64,000 bases of DNA, from contig WPIO01000004.1 of NCBI GenBank assembly GCA_009760855.2, positions 6,967,001-7,031,000 on the forward strand. Direction: 5' to 3'. Position 1 is the first letter of the stretch. Every line of letters begins with the position of its first letter. The translations under genes were made by a program, and so were the position numbers. Source of the stretch: Cristatella mucedo (Eukaryota > Bryozoa > Phylactolaemata > Cristatellidae). The notes under the pieces are model-generated. The model ran no database searches, was not told the DNA's origin, and saw nothing but the letters and a program-made list of their open reading frames with translations. Below are positions 42,201-56,222 of this stretch, in pieces.

Positions 42201-44668
42201 TTTGTTGCGTGAGACGAAGTCTGTTGGCTACCGAATGAGTACCGAAAGCCGCTTAGGCTGTGAGTGTGCTATACAAAACTCTCCTGCGTAACGCCCACAT
42301 GGTCTTTATGACTTTGTGGAGTTACTGACGGAGATACATTACATTACATTACGGAAGTCGGGATTGAGTTCCAAGATTTGCTGGCATACAAACTAAAGGG
42401 ACGGTCTCGAAAGGATTTTAGGTTTTTATGACGTATAGGTAAAATTTAGATTCCGAAAAGCGGGTGATACGATGCTTAGCCTGTTGGGAGAGTAGATCTG
42501 ATAGGTAAGCAGGAGCCAGAGAATGAAGGGACCTAAAAGTGAGTGACAAAACCTTGAAGTTGATCCATTGCTCCACTGGTAGCCAGCGCAGGTTGGTGAG
42601 AAGTGGTGCGATGTGGCAACTGCAACAGAAAAGCCTAGCTGCAGAGTTTTGCATCAGCTTTAAGCACCCGAGTGCACATGCTGGTCGACGGTGAGTTACA
42701 GAAGTAAAGACTGGATGTGGCAAATGCATGGACCAACTTAGATGTGGTATCCCTGTCTAAACCAGCTCGAATTTTAGCAATGCTATGTAGCTGAAGTTAA
42801 GCAGACTTAATTGTGGAGCTGATGTGGTCGTCTAACGAAAGGTCACTTTAGAACAGTGACACTTAGATTTCGTGCAGATTCAACAGGAAATTTGCTGGAA
42901 GAGCCGATTTTGAGCGTTAGCATTTCCATTTTGGAATCACACTTGGTTAGCCCAAAATTAGTAAGTTGTTTTATCATCATTCGCTTTAAGAAAACTTGCT
43001 GCCACGCATCTGCGGGTGTCATCATCAATACATGCAGGAAAGGAGTTGAGAGAATTTTACGTGCTGGAGGACTGGGTAAATAGAGGGCTGGATAAAAGCA
43101 AAGTTACAAGTGAGTGCCATCCGCATAGAAGTGAAAGCCTAGATTGTGCTTGTCAATCACATCAGCAAGAGGAAGAGTATCAACCGTGAAAAGAACCGGA
43201 CCAAGCACAGAGCCCTGAGGTACCTCAGATTTCAGAAGTTCCTTGGATGATCCTTGTCCAATTCATAGCACGACTCTGGAGTCCCTCACTGAGATAGGAC
43301 CTGTACCATTGCAGAGCAGTACCAGTGATGCCCAAGCCAGATGGGAGGCGCTCAAGAATGACTTGGTCATCTATAATATCAAAAGCCGCCAAAACATCGA
43401 GAAAAACAAGCAGAGATACTACAATCGCGTCTGCAGTTACAAGTAGGTCGTTGTACACCCGAAGCGATGAGTACTCTGTGAAGTGATTAGCTCTAAAACT
43501 AGACTGGAACTTTCTACGCAAGGTTTAAAGTTCCAATGAATGAGTTCAGCTGGTCTGCCACGACTCGTTTTAGTGTCCTTGATAGGAACGGTAGAAGGGA
43601 AACTGGGTGGCAGCTGCCCTGGATTTTTTGGTCTAGTGTAGCTTTCTTGAGTAGTGTCCTGAATTCAGCCTTTTTAAAGGTGCTGAGACATGACCTGAGG
43701 CTAATGATATATTTATCATGTTAGTTATGCATGGCAGCTGCCGATCAACGCAACGTAGGGGAGAGCAGGACAATGCATTAGTATAGGACATTGTATTAGG
43801 ATAGGGTTAAGGTGCTTGCACTTTCCCGGTAAGGATTGGTAGTTCGAGTCCTGCAACAAGCAGGAGTGATAGCCGCCGCTGTGGTTCTTTCTCAAATATA
43901 TAAGTGAGGCTATTGATTCAGTTAAAATTTAATTTTAATTGAGCGAGCTTCTTGAGTGGTAGGTAGGCTATGAACGCTTTTTAATTTGAAAGAGATTTTA
44001 ATATGCCTCCCTAGTTATTCGTCATTTTATATGTTAGTCACTCGTTTTTATTAGCTGGTTCAGCTGGCTCACTCTAAACTGAGGTATTGCAATCATTTGC
44101 ACCAGCGGCAAATTATGAGAAACTCTTACTTCGCTGCGTAATGCGAGCTTGAATGCTTGCTCACATAGCTAATAATTAAGCCCTACTAACGCTTAGGCTA
44201 GCAATTTGTTATTGCTGCTGCAAAGTCCTAAATAAGGAGAGATGAAACAAGTTTCGTCCATTTAAGGAAACAATATTTTGAATTCCTAAATGTATGATTA
44301 ATTTCAAAAATGAGCATATTACAGAGGCATATTCCAATCATTAAATATAGCCCGTGCTATTTTTACTATGCACTTATCGCAGTTGTGCTATCGTAGTAGT
44401 ACTTTAAATATCACAAAGAATAAAATTTAAGTATGACCTCAGCTACTAGTATTTATGGAATGCACTGACTCACTCACCTTAAAACTTATTTAGGTTGCAT
44501 GTATCGCCGCCGGCTATTAACAGAAAAAATGCTTTGTCATATTGTATTGGCTTTAAATGAGCCTCCTTAGTTAATTGTCATTGTATGCATAAGTGTGTGT
44601 GTGTGTGTGTGTGTATGAGTGTGTATGTGTGTACTCGCGAGAATGCTTTCGCGGACGTGTGCGCATGC

Positions 44669-44755
<87 letters not shown>

Positions 44756-44975
44756 GGCTGAATGGTCCATATGGAGGAACGTGCTCTTTTAGCATCAGCG
44801 AATGTTCATTTGAATTCCGGCAAGGATGAACTACTAGGTCTGCCATATTGACGATAGCGCCTTTGCAAGTTTGTACTGAGCTGATAGCTTTGAGTTTCGG
44901 TTAAAAAGGCTCCAATGACTCATAACGACTTTTTTGAGATTATAATTTCCACAAAGTTTTAAAGATTAATGGGAT

Positions 44976-45016
<41 letters not shown>

Positions 45017-48000
45017 GCACTGCCGGAGTGCTCGCCGAACCGAGCTCAAAGGTCAGCTCTATCGTTCTTTTCTTGCCGCCACTCACAGCAATCATGGAGG
45101 ATGATGAGTGTGAAACGTGCTCGCTAGGTCATGATATTAATTCCATCCGCAGTGCCTTAGCTTATGTTTGACCTTTGAATTACTGTTTTATCTTGGTATC
45201 ATCATCTGAATAGCTTTGTAAGCTTTGAATTCGGATTCGGCTTGAACAGAGACCTGCTACTGGCAAGTTAATGCAATACGGCCCTCATCGTTTCGCACCT
45301 CCCGATTCGAGAGAGCATTTGTTTGAAGGCTCACTTGAGAGTTCCAAGTCGATCTCTTTTTGGCTTATGACGAGACCTTCAATATCGAAGTGCCAAGCCA
45401 GCTATATAATCGGCCAATCAGCCAGGTAAAACTCAGTGCTGGAGAGTACTTGAAGCCAATACCTGGTTTTGGATTAGTGCCTTGAGTCAGTCTAAAATTA
45501 AGAAAGTACTAATGATTATCGGCAATGTCAAAAAGGATCAGCCATTTCCAGCATTAAAGATGTAAATACGAAAGTGCATGCCGTGCGTTGATTTCCTTGA
45601 CACATTTTGATCACGCTATGGCTGACAACAGATCCCTCACGTACCAGCCCGGTTGCTATGCTTGCTCTGAGTACCTAACCAAATTTATATCTTGAGTTTT
45701 AATGGAACTTTTGGTTTGCGAGCTGGGGTGTGTTTTTTAGGACCACAGCTTTCAGCGTTCTAGTCTGACGGATCTGTTGATGGAACAATGCATCATACTT
45801 GGTTCAAGGAGCATGACATTAGGCCGCTAGATGAGCGGAACTTGGTGTAGAAACCAGTTGCAATAGCCAATGTAGCAGATTCTGGAGTTCTTTAGATCCA
45901 GCATCGTGCCAGGCATATGATATTCGCGTACTCGGAGGCAGCAGTGCATACGACGGGTCCATTGTCGTCAGAGATGTGGCTGGAAACTGGCACCGACTAT
46001 GCTACGGATGGAACTCCGATATACGATTGGTCAGGGGCTATCAGGGAGCAAGCAAAATTGCTGAAGTGGCTTGTCGACAAATCGGTATTGCGTAAGTAAA
46101 CTTATCAAATATATTCTGAAATCAATTTACTCATATGAATGCCTCATGGTTCAGAGCACTGCAATGTTCCTCGAGAACGTGATGTTGCTAATGTGATGCG
46201 AGCCTTACCCGGCAATTGGTTTCACGTCATGCGTTGACAAAGCTACCCAAGCACTTTCACAGCAGAAAAATGCGGAGATCTAGGATCTTTATTCTTTATG
46301 CCAGGCACTTGGCTCATTTTCAAAGCTTTTAGTCTGACCTCTGTGCCAAAGATAACTCTTTCGAGCACAAGTTAGCCTAACTCTGACTAGATCAATACCG
46401 AACTGGGTATGGTGGAAGTCGTTTGGTCGTAATCACCTATCGGATGTAGATTTTCGATAGAACCTTGCCACTGGGATATTGTGTGCCCTAGATCTGTTGA
46501 GTACTGCTGAAAAACGAGCTGCTGCTGGTTCGTTACGGATGTTCCGAGTTACAATACACACTTCAGTCGTGTTGGTACTTGTCCCTGCTGACTCCCTACA
46601 AATCTCTACGTAGCCTGAGGCTTTGAATCAAGGAATTGCATTTGAATTAGAACAGCTATGTAAATTAGGCCATTGAATCGAGGATCGTAGCCCAGGAGGT
46701 AAGATGACTCTTCACAATCCAGGTCGTAGGTTCGAGTATTGCAGTGGGAAATTCTTTGTCACCCACTGCGATCGGTGGTGATAGCTGTAAAGGATCGTCT
46801 ACCACTATTTAAATGAGGCTTTTAAATTAGCTGCATTAATTTACTGAACCTGTGATTTTAGAGGACGAATGCGTAGTATGTTTCGCTAATATCGTTGACA
46901 TTGTGAAAAGGACCTCAAACAGAACCTAATAATAAGAGTACAACCGATAGTCGTTTGCATATTCTCAATGCCCAGTGATCCTTAAACGTCATAAGATGTT
47001 CTGCAGTAATATAAAAAGATTACTTTAAATAGGAAAAGGAGTTGTGTGACGGGACTTCACAAAAAGGTGGTAATCAGACATAATATAAGATTAAAATAGC
47101 CCAAATCGCATACACGTTTGCCGAAATTTTCGGGAAACGTAGTGCTACCAGGCTTCAGCTTCTGGCCCGTGATACATCAAAACTTACTTACCAAGATCTC
47201 AAGAAGGCTATAGTTTTTATTATAATGCAAACTGGTTGCACAAATTTGATACTGCTGAAACATGTAGCCTCTTAAGGACGTGCGATGGTTCGCAATCCAG
47301 CCGTGCCTTTACTGCAGAGTAGCACCACCACTCGTTCGCACGCCCTTCGTTGTCGTCCCTCTGGCCTAGCTAGCTGGCCTCAGTGACTTATTAGTAGTAG
47401 GCTCAGCATCACACCCCAGCCCGTTCTAGTAATAATTCCAGTAGTCAAGATGAGCCTCCTAGCAACCTCAAGTCGTGCGAAGGCCGAGTCCTTGCTTCCC
47501 ATACTCCCAAATTTCCTGTCGCATTGCAAAACTATGCGAGGAGGACAAAGGCATCACTGATTTCTAGAGAATGCGATTGCTATTCAGGTGCCGTGCACAT
47601 GCCCGAGAGATATGCTGAAGATGCCCTCTACTTAAAGACATTAGCGAGTACGTCCCTCACAGCTTTTGCCCTATCATCGCGAATAGTTCTAAGTGCTAGT
47701 GCTTGCATACTACGTGCTGCCGTATACCGCCTGCTACATTTATTTCCCTTGGCTTCTTTCCTACATTAAAAAACATAATGGGTATGTTCTTAGCCTCAAA
47801 TAATGTTGCAATTGCATTATTTAAATTGGCTGCGGCTCTGCCACTCCTTAGGAAGTCAGCTTTAGGGACCGGGATAACTTGGACAACTTGCGGAGAGTCT
47901 CCCTTGATTGTTCCAAATAAAAAGAACTGTAACGAGTATTGAAGTTGTAGTTAAATTCAACACTTTATCTGCACTTCGAACATAAGTGAGTGTCTTTCAC

Positions 48001-51000
48001 TCATATTTTAGAGCCCATCAGACCTCAGATTAAGCAATTTATCGAAGCCGCTCTTGCCAAGGATGCTGAAGGTCGCAAGTCTCTCTAGAGGTTTTTTCTG
48101 GCTACTTCAGCTTCATTTAAAACTGCGTATCATTAGTTCAGGCACTGGCATTCTTGTCTGGGCATCATCGGCACAGCACAGAAATAATTCCATTGATATC
48201 TAGTATCACATTGAGAGATTTCTGAGGATCGATGTCAAATGGCAACAGCCACTAGAACTGTCGTTAAAATACAGGGCATCACAAGGCTTTATGGTTGAAG
48301 AACTCCTTCTCACGATGCAAGCTCCCTCTTTCCAATGTAATCCATAATCAAATTCGAGGCTTTAATTTTTGAGTACGAGGTAAACAACTGACTGTATACG
48401 ATCTCGTTGATACTTTCCTTCAAGTCGAATTCTCTTAGTCAGTGGACGTCAGCAAGACCTCTCTAAAAGAAGCGAGATATATTCAACTCAGTAGTTATGC
48501 TAAAATCTTGTGTGACTCAAATGTTTTGGAATGTCTAGGACTCGAACTGTGCAAATCCCGCATGCAGTTTTCTGTAGCGCCTGCAGACGATTTTACTGTC
48601 GTGTTCAAATAAGCTGGATTAGCGCCTCAGCTCCAATGTGAAGTCTATCTAAATCCTCCGCTCCAAAGTGACGTCTAACCGAGTTGCATTGCAAGCCACT
48701 GCAACATTTTAAGATGCACAGAGAGGGGTACAAAAGCCAATCTTCTTCCTGTGTTAGTGCTACTCAGTAAAGACTTTTATGAACCGCTACTATCGGGCCC
48801 ACGAAATAGGGAGCTTATAGTTATTGCAACACTCAGCCGTGAAAATTGCTATTCCCACACCACATAGATATAACACCGACACACACTAGCTCTCAGTAAA
48901 GCAGAGCACAGGCTTTGGGTAGAGTAGGGCATAGACTAAGAGTCTGTTAACTCACTTTCACTACTTTCACTTTCTTAAGGTGAAAACATAAAGCATCTAT
49001 TCGGGACGAAATTATTTTTTAACTCATATGTAAACCAGAAAAAACTGTTCCTAGCCGTGTGCCGCTGCCTACTCATAGAGACATGAGTTGTATCCATTTG
49101 TAAATTCGTACACGGGTGATATTCTTTAATAGGTAGCTCGAAATAACCACAACTACAGTCGCTTTATTTCAGATGGCACCAGTTCATTTGGCTGCAATCG
49201 AAAATCTTCGGAGAATGGTGTTGCCTTCATCCAGGTTAAGAAGCCTCCAAGCACTAATTCCGCTTCCTCCTACAAAATGCACAATTAAATGTTGATTGCT
49301 ATCTCAGGATCTTAATTTTCGTCTCAGACACCGAGTACATACTCACTTTATTTCACGAGCGAACAGGTTACACGTTTCGCTAAAGCGCTAATAAGCAGAG
49401 GAAATCAAACAAGCGAGTGAACAAATAAATAAGTAAAAAATGTCCATCCTGAAGCAAATAATCAAATCACAGCTACAATGTGTGCAAAATACAAGTACAT
49501 ATAATTTATGTTTAACGAAATCTTTTTTATTTCTCCCCAGCAATCTTACCAACTCTTCTGACTTGCAGCAGTGAATTAGAATTACCTGATAACAGTTCTC
49601 GACTTGCGAATCCCACAACCGTGATCATGAAGCAAGAGTACCTTATAGCTAGCATAATGCAACCTTAAAATCGCTGCCGTTTATTATGCCGTATAGATAT
49701 TGTTTTTAATCTCACAAATGTGTGGTAATTAGCTGCAATTTCTAACAGTTATATGCCAGCCATTCGAGACCATAGATCCTTGAAAAAGAAGGATATAAAT
49801 ACAAATTACCTAATTGCTGCAGTGGCCCAATATTAGCCCGGATTGTCCCAAAATCTAGTTAGAAGGCAATGAGAAGCCGCCTTAATTACTTGGCAGTGAC
49901 AATGCCAACTAATGCTTTTGTTCCATTCGAGCTAAAGTCTTTAAAAAGACACCCAATTACTGTATTGACTCTCTAAGTATTCGCAATGGGTGTAACTTAT
50001 GGCGTCAAGTAGCTTTTAATTGAAAACAGGTTAGGACTAAGCTGCATTCTTTTTCAGGGGAGCTAAGGCCTCGACAGTGCTTTACGATTACGATTCACCA
50101 GAGCTAACACAAAGCTATCCAGGCTTTGTATTTCAGTTCGATATGAAATGCGAAGGTTCTGAAAGTCACTTATCTGAGTGCCATCCATATTTTCGAGAAT
50201 TTAAGCACGCGCCAGGCCAGCAGCGGAACATGACCAAGTTAGGATGCCTTTATGGTATTGCATGCCGTAAGTACCATGCTCACTAGAACATCCTTTGAGC
50301 TATGTAGCACTCACAAAGATTCATTATGTGCCAGAGAATATTCACTTTTTACCATGCCATACACTACTTTGGATTGTATTATTTGTAGTTTTTCACCTAT
50401 TATGCTGGAGGTATTAAGGCCGGTGCAAAGTTCAATCAATGATTTCAGATTTTTACCGCACTATACTCATGCTATCAGTTTAGTGGGAAAGTACTGTCAA
50501 TATGGAAAAAGACTGCATACTTGGAACCTTAGAATGATGTGACAATCTCACAAGCATGAGTTGCCTGTAAATTAATAGGTATTAGTTTTTCCCTACATGG
50601 TGTACTTTCAATTCGCTGAGAAACAGTGCTAAGATAGCATTCGAAGGACTGATTGCGTTGCAACAGGGAGTGTGAGCTGTGGAACAGCTGCTTAAAGCTG
50701 CGCATTTAACGGCTATGGAGACTCGTCAGTATTTTGAGTAAAGAAAACCTGCTATCAATGATTCGTGTATTTGGTTATAAAGTTGTCAGCTGGATGACAC
50801 GGTAGCTTTAAATCGCAAATATACGTTCTTTCAGGTGCTTTCACACCCGTTGTTGTGAGAGGGTAGCACTGTGATAACCTCATACCAGTTTAGATCAAGA
50901 CGTCCGCTTGATCATGCCGCCAACATATCAGAGCGACATTCACAAATAAACAGAAGACAAGCATTACATTAGGGCAAGTTAAAGTGCGAATTGAAATAAA

Positions 51001-54000
51001 TCCCTATTTCTATGCTAACTTAAAGAGTGATGCACACTGTTCAGCATTGAAGACAAATATATCTATCGAAGAAAACCAATCTTCGGGTTTTCCATTACTT
51101 TTACTGCAATACTGCTTATATTTCTAATACAAATATTTGTTATGCGCTAAATGTAAGTAGATTTAAAAGAGCGCCCACAGTATATTTCTTCTCCAGATGA
51201 AATCACACATTGAAAGCCTTCATGTTAAAGATCTGATCAATGTTAACTTTTTAACACAGAAATAGCTATAAATACAGCTTGCGTGCAGCAGTGCATAAAT
51301 CGGTGAGCAATTTAAAAAGCAAATAATAATATGCAGCTGTCAGACGTACGCTTTCCCATGGCATATTCAAAGTTTAGGTTGTTTTTCCTAAAGCTAGGTC
51401 TCTCTCTCTCAAAATTTGCCGTCATTGTCAAACTCGATCACGCTTTCTTTTGGCAGGAGATGATCCAGCATTTTCTATATCACTGGAGCATAACGATTCG
51501 CTGAAAAATACAGAATCATTTTTTAATGTGACAAGCTTTTCTGGTATCAGTGGACTACTCAGTGGCTCAGCTTTTGGAAGGAAAGGGTACATTTGTGCAA
51601 GTTGGTCAGATTCAACAAATCGGGCACGCATAGCCCAGGTTGCATGTCGGCAACTGGGCTACAAGTAAGTTTAGGGTCAGGTTATGCAAAGCTAAAGTTT
51701 ATTTTGGTATTTTACTAGCAATCATTTAAATTCTATGCGGCTAAATTGTAAATAGCCAATGGTTTACTGATTTTGGAGTTCAAAGACATTATGGCAGTGC
51801 CGATGCGAGGAATTTCACGTTCCCTTGCCTTATTGGAATGTCCAGAAACGTTTTGGAAGCTTCACACTAAATTATATAGCTCACTTGTTAGCTGGTGTTG
51901 TGTGCTCTGGCAGTGCCTTTTCACGGCATGCTCAGCTTGTTCAAAGCTCGGCCTTTGCTCTATCGCAGTCATGCAATGTAATGCATCCTGGATTTAAATC
52001 GCACTGAACACTGTACAGTTTAGAAACCATTAGCCGAAATCGCATACGACATCTACAGTTCTTATCTGGTAGCTCACGAAACTACCGGACAGGGTCACTG
52101 AATATAACGACCACAGTCTTCTGATTCCTTATTCAATGCTTAAGTTAACTAATGCAAGCAAAGAAGCCAGCAAGTTTGGCTGCCAAGGTCAATGATGGCC
52201 CGTTGCAGCACGTCTTACTATTATTAAAGGCTTGACGTATCCGAGCCAGAATGGCTTGCCTACAAAGGCTCAATAGATAGGCCCTGCTTGTGAGCCTGCC
52301 CGTTGGTTAAGGAAGATATGCTCAGATCACTTGTGCTTACATTGGCTTGTGGATTAAAGTCGCTTCAAGCGTAATCCCGTATAATATCATACAAAGTAAA
52401 ATGTAAGCTTTTACTGCTGCTTTGAATTCGAGTCTCATAAAAGGCACAAACATGAAAAAAAATGAAAGTTCCGATAGGGAGCTGAGTGAATTGACGATAG
52501 TCCGATCGAGTGGCTGGATCTTGAAAGATGCTCAGCAGGCAACTGGCATTAGGTTACATCTAGTGCAATGTACGCAGTACCGATGGTCATGTAGATTCCA
52601 GGGAAAATCGTGAACTTAACTGCATGACTTCCAGAGCACATCTAGTAGTTAATAATAATTATAATAATAATAATGTACATGATAAAGCGCCCTCGGAGAA
52701 CTTAATCTCTCTCTAGGCGCTTTAAATTTGCTGCAAAGGGAAATGCAATTGAATGGTAAGTAAAATCAAGCTTGAAAAACAAACAACATGAATAACATGG
52801 TTAGGGGTGACATGCACAGGGTCGGCATGGAAATGTGGTTAGTGGCAGCATGCACATTGTCAGCACGCATAAGCACGTGAAGGACGAATCACAGGGACCC
52901 ACTAAAGGCTGTCCTAGATAGGTGTGTTTTTAAGTTCCTTTTAAATGTGGTCAGGTCAGGGGATGTTCTGACGCAGGTCGGGAGGGAGTTCCAGGCTTTG
53001 GGAGCATACGAACTAAATGCACGGTCTCCAAAGGATTTAAGGTTTGTAAAGGTATTTCTAGACTGTAAATTCCAAAAAGCGGGTGGTACGATGCTTGGCC
53101 TGATGGGGGGAGTATGTTGGAGAGATAGGCTGGAGCCATAGAATGAAGAGACCTAAAAGTGAGCGACAAAACCTTGAAGTCAATCCGTTGCTTGACTGGT
53201 AGCCAGTGCAGGTCGGCGAGAAGTGGAGTAATGTGGCAACTGCGACGCTCACGACAGACAAGCCTAGCTGCAGAGTTTTGCACCAGCTGCAATCGCCTGA
53301 TCGCACATGCTGGTAGGCCAGTAAGCAGTGAGTTGCAGAAGTCGAGACGAGATATCACGAATGTATGGACCAACTCAGACGTGGTATCCTTATCTAAACA
53401 ACCCCGAATTTTAGCATGGTTATGAAGCTGAAAATAGGCAGATTTGACTGTGGAGATGATACGGTCGTCTAGCGAGAGGTCGCTTTGGAATATGACGCCT
53501 AGATTTCGAGCTGATTCGACAGGAGACATGCTGGCTGAGCCAATTTTGAGCGACTGCATTTCCAATCTCTGAATCACACTCGGTTTTCCCATAACTAGTA
53601 AGTTAGTTTTGTCATCGTTTAGTTTTGAAAAATTTGCTGCCATCCATGATCGGATGTCATCAATGCATGCAGCAAGTGAGTTGAGAGAATTTGAGGTACT
53701 CGAAGGCTGGGAGGGATCAAAGCAAAGGTACAACTGAGTGTCATCCGCATGAAAGTGAAAGCCTAGATTGTGCTTGGCAATCACGTCAGCAAGAGGGAGA
53801 GTATAAACGGTGAAAAGAACCGGACCTATCACGGAGCCCTGAGGTACTCCATATTTCAGAGGTACTTCAGATGATCTTTGTCCATTCACGTCAATACTCT
53901 GGAGTCTCCCACTGAGATAGGACCTGAACCACTGCAGAGCAGTGCCAGTTATGCCAGGCGAGATGAGAGGCGCTCTAGAAGAACTTTGTGATCGATGGTG

Positions 54001-56127
54001 TCAAAAGCTGCCGAAAGATCAAGCAAAACAAGCAGAGACACTCCACCCATGTCTGCATTCCTAGGTAGGTCGTTGTATACACTAAGGAATGCTGACTCTG
54101 TGGAGTGATTAGCTCTAAAGCCAGACTGGAACTTACTAGCAAGGTGTGAGGTTTCGATATATGAGTTCAGCTGGTCTGCCACGACCCGTTCCAGTGTCTT
54201 TGATAGGAATGGTAGAAGGGAGACTGGGCGGTAGTTGCTCAAGTTCTCTTGGTCTAGTATTGCTTTCCTGAGAAGAAACCTGACTACAGCTTTTTTGAAA
54301 GGTGCTGGGACATGACCTGAGGCTAGTGACACGTTAATGATGCTAGTTATGCATGGCAGTAGCAGATCAATGCAACGTAGGAGCAGGACAGTGGGAATAG
54401 GGTCCAGAGGAAATCGGGATCCACCATTTTCTTATCAGTATGGCACCCATCTGCTTCAAAGCACTGAAGCAACAACGGCAATGAAACTTCAGAGAAAGGC
54501 AGAGAGTTTTTCTTCAGGTCTAGGATTGTAATGACCCGACCTGGGCTGTATCACATTCAAGCACCATTTAATTATTTGCTCCTTTGGTAGACACATGTAC
54601 GACTATGAGTGATCGTTGTAGTGTCATCATTTCAATAGCTGCAAACTGTGAGTATTATAGTATCAGACAATGGTCATCCTGTGAGAAAATCTGTAAGTAT
54701 TGGGTTTCAAGGGACAGTTCACACAGATCCACTATTACGCAAGGAACAGTTGGGAATTTAACTTATAATAGTAATAATAATAATAATAATAGTGCACTTG
54801 ATAAAGCGCCCTCAGAGAACTTAAGCTCTTTCCAGGCGCTTTGCATCTGCTAAGCTTCCTTTCAAATCCCGCCAATTCAGGAGATTCGATGAAATTAGTC
54901 AGTCGGTATTGAGCTCCGTGTTTTGGTTGAATAAAAGCTAAAGGAACTGTCACCGTTGGGCTTGCAGTTTGTTAGATTTAAAGCCAAATGACTTGATTCC
55001 TGACGTGGGAAGTGTGCAATAAAGCAATCAATTCAGATAGTTAGGGGGAGAGAGGGAGAATGAGAAGTCATAAACGTAAATAATAGAATCCTAATGCCAT
55101 TTGATTCGCTACTTGATTTGGAGACACTGTAGGTCGGTGAGAAGTGGAGTAAATTGGCAATGATGACGTTCACGTCAGAGAAGCCTAGTGGTTGGGTATA
55201 ACATCGACTCTAAGCCGAGTATTTGATAAGCGCAAGGACGTGCAGTGCAAGCAGTGAGTTATAGAAGTGTGACTGAGTGTCGCAATTCTCAGACCAACAT
55301 AGCTTAGCTGTGTTATCCGTGTCTGGGCAGGCTTAACTTTTTGGACTTCGGACCGATCAGCTTGCTCTTTATTTTGACATTTCATTCGCAGACTGTTTTT
55401 AGGGCTGGTTTAAGTTTGCGGCGCCAAACGCCCGAAGTCGAGATGCTAGGACTGGATATTTTCGAGCGTCAGCTTCGCTCCGACATCAGCAACAGCCACC
55501 GATCATGTCTAATGCCGGACACGACCTGCTCTGGGCGCGAAGCGAGGATTTCAGACTGTGAACACTGGCGCACCTGGGGAACGCTGGGCAATCTAACTAT
55601 TAGTGACCAGATGTGGCCAGGCTACGATATGCCAGTACACTGTCGTGAGTATGCGAGTCCAAATCACTGTGACCTGTGCACTGATCCTATAATTGGGAAT
55701 CTAGGTGCAGTACCTCACTAAGTAAGTGATTCCAGCACCCCAATACCTTTTATCGGTGACAGAGTGTTTTGCCATATTGTGGCTAGCGATTTATCACGAT
55801 TACTATTAATGAAAAACATCTTCAAATGCTCTCCATTGCATTTTCCAGTGAATAACCTCGACCGTGTTTTTGACGTCAGGCTTGGAAGACAGATTGATGG
55901 CTATAGCGAAATTTCAGGAGGTGTCTTTATAAAATACGGCACCCGGTGGCTGCCTGTTTTTAACAGTACGAATCCACATACTTGCAGTGCCATCTGTCGC
56001 AGTCTTCATAAATCCAGGTTAGTAATCAACGTACAAGTAAAGGCCAATCAAGCATTTCCCAAATATTTTGAGTGGTAATCTTTCAGTTATAAGTGTTTTG
56101 TTACCCTGAAAAATGAAAAACTGATAT

Positions 56128-56222
<95 letters not shown>

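Noticed and set aside
44567-44846. His-Thr repeat frames
   Set aside because: Translations of the (GT)n tract.
45917-46099. The ATG-initiated frame at 45917
   Set aside because: It overlaps gene 2 exon 2 in a different frame; the SRCR motifs lie in the other frame.
48540-48790. A long terminal repeat of an LTR retrotransposon
   Set aside because: Only a weak TATA-like and poly(A)-like pair; no second repeat, primer site or gag/pol frame.
49173-49234. Splice-flanked 62-base stretch as an extra gene 2 exon
   Set aside because: Its length would shift the frame, whereas exons 2 and 3 join perfectly without it, and it has no SRCR feature.
51773-52007. Cysteine-containing frames after exon 4 as the second half of SRCR domain 2
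   Set aside because: No frame shows the SRCR C-terminal motifs, and exon 5 at 55403 fits both phase and motif.
52951-53889. Longest open frame of the window (312 codons) as a host gene
   Set aside because: It is the reverse-transcriptase end of a 5'-truncated, frameshifted LINE.
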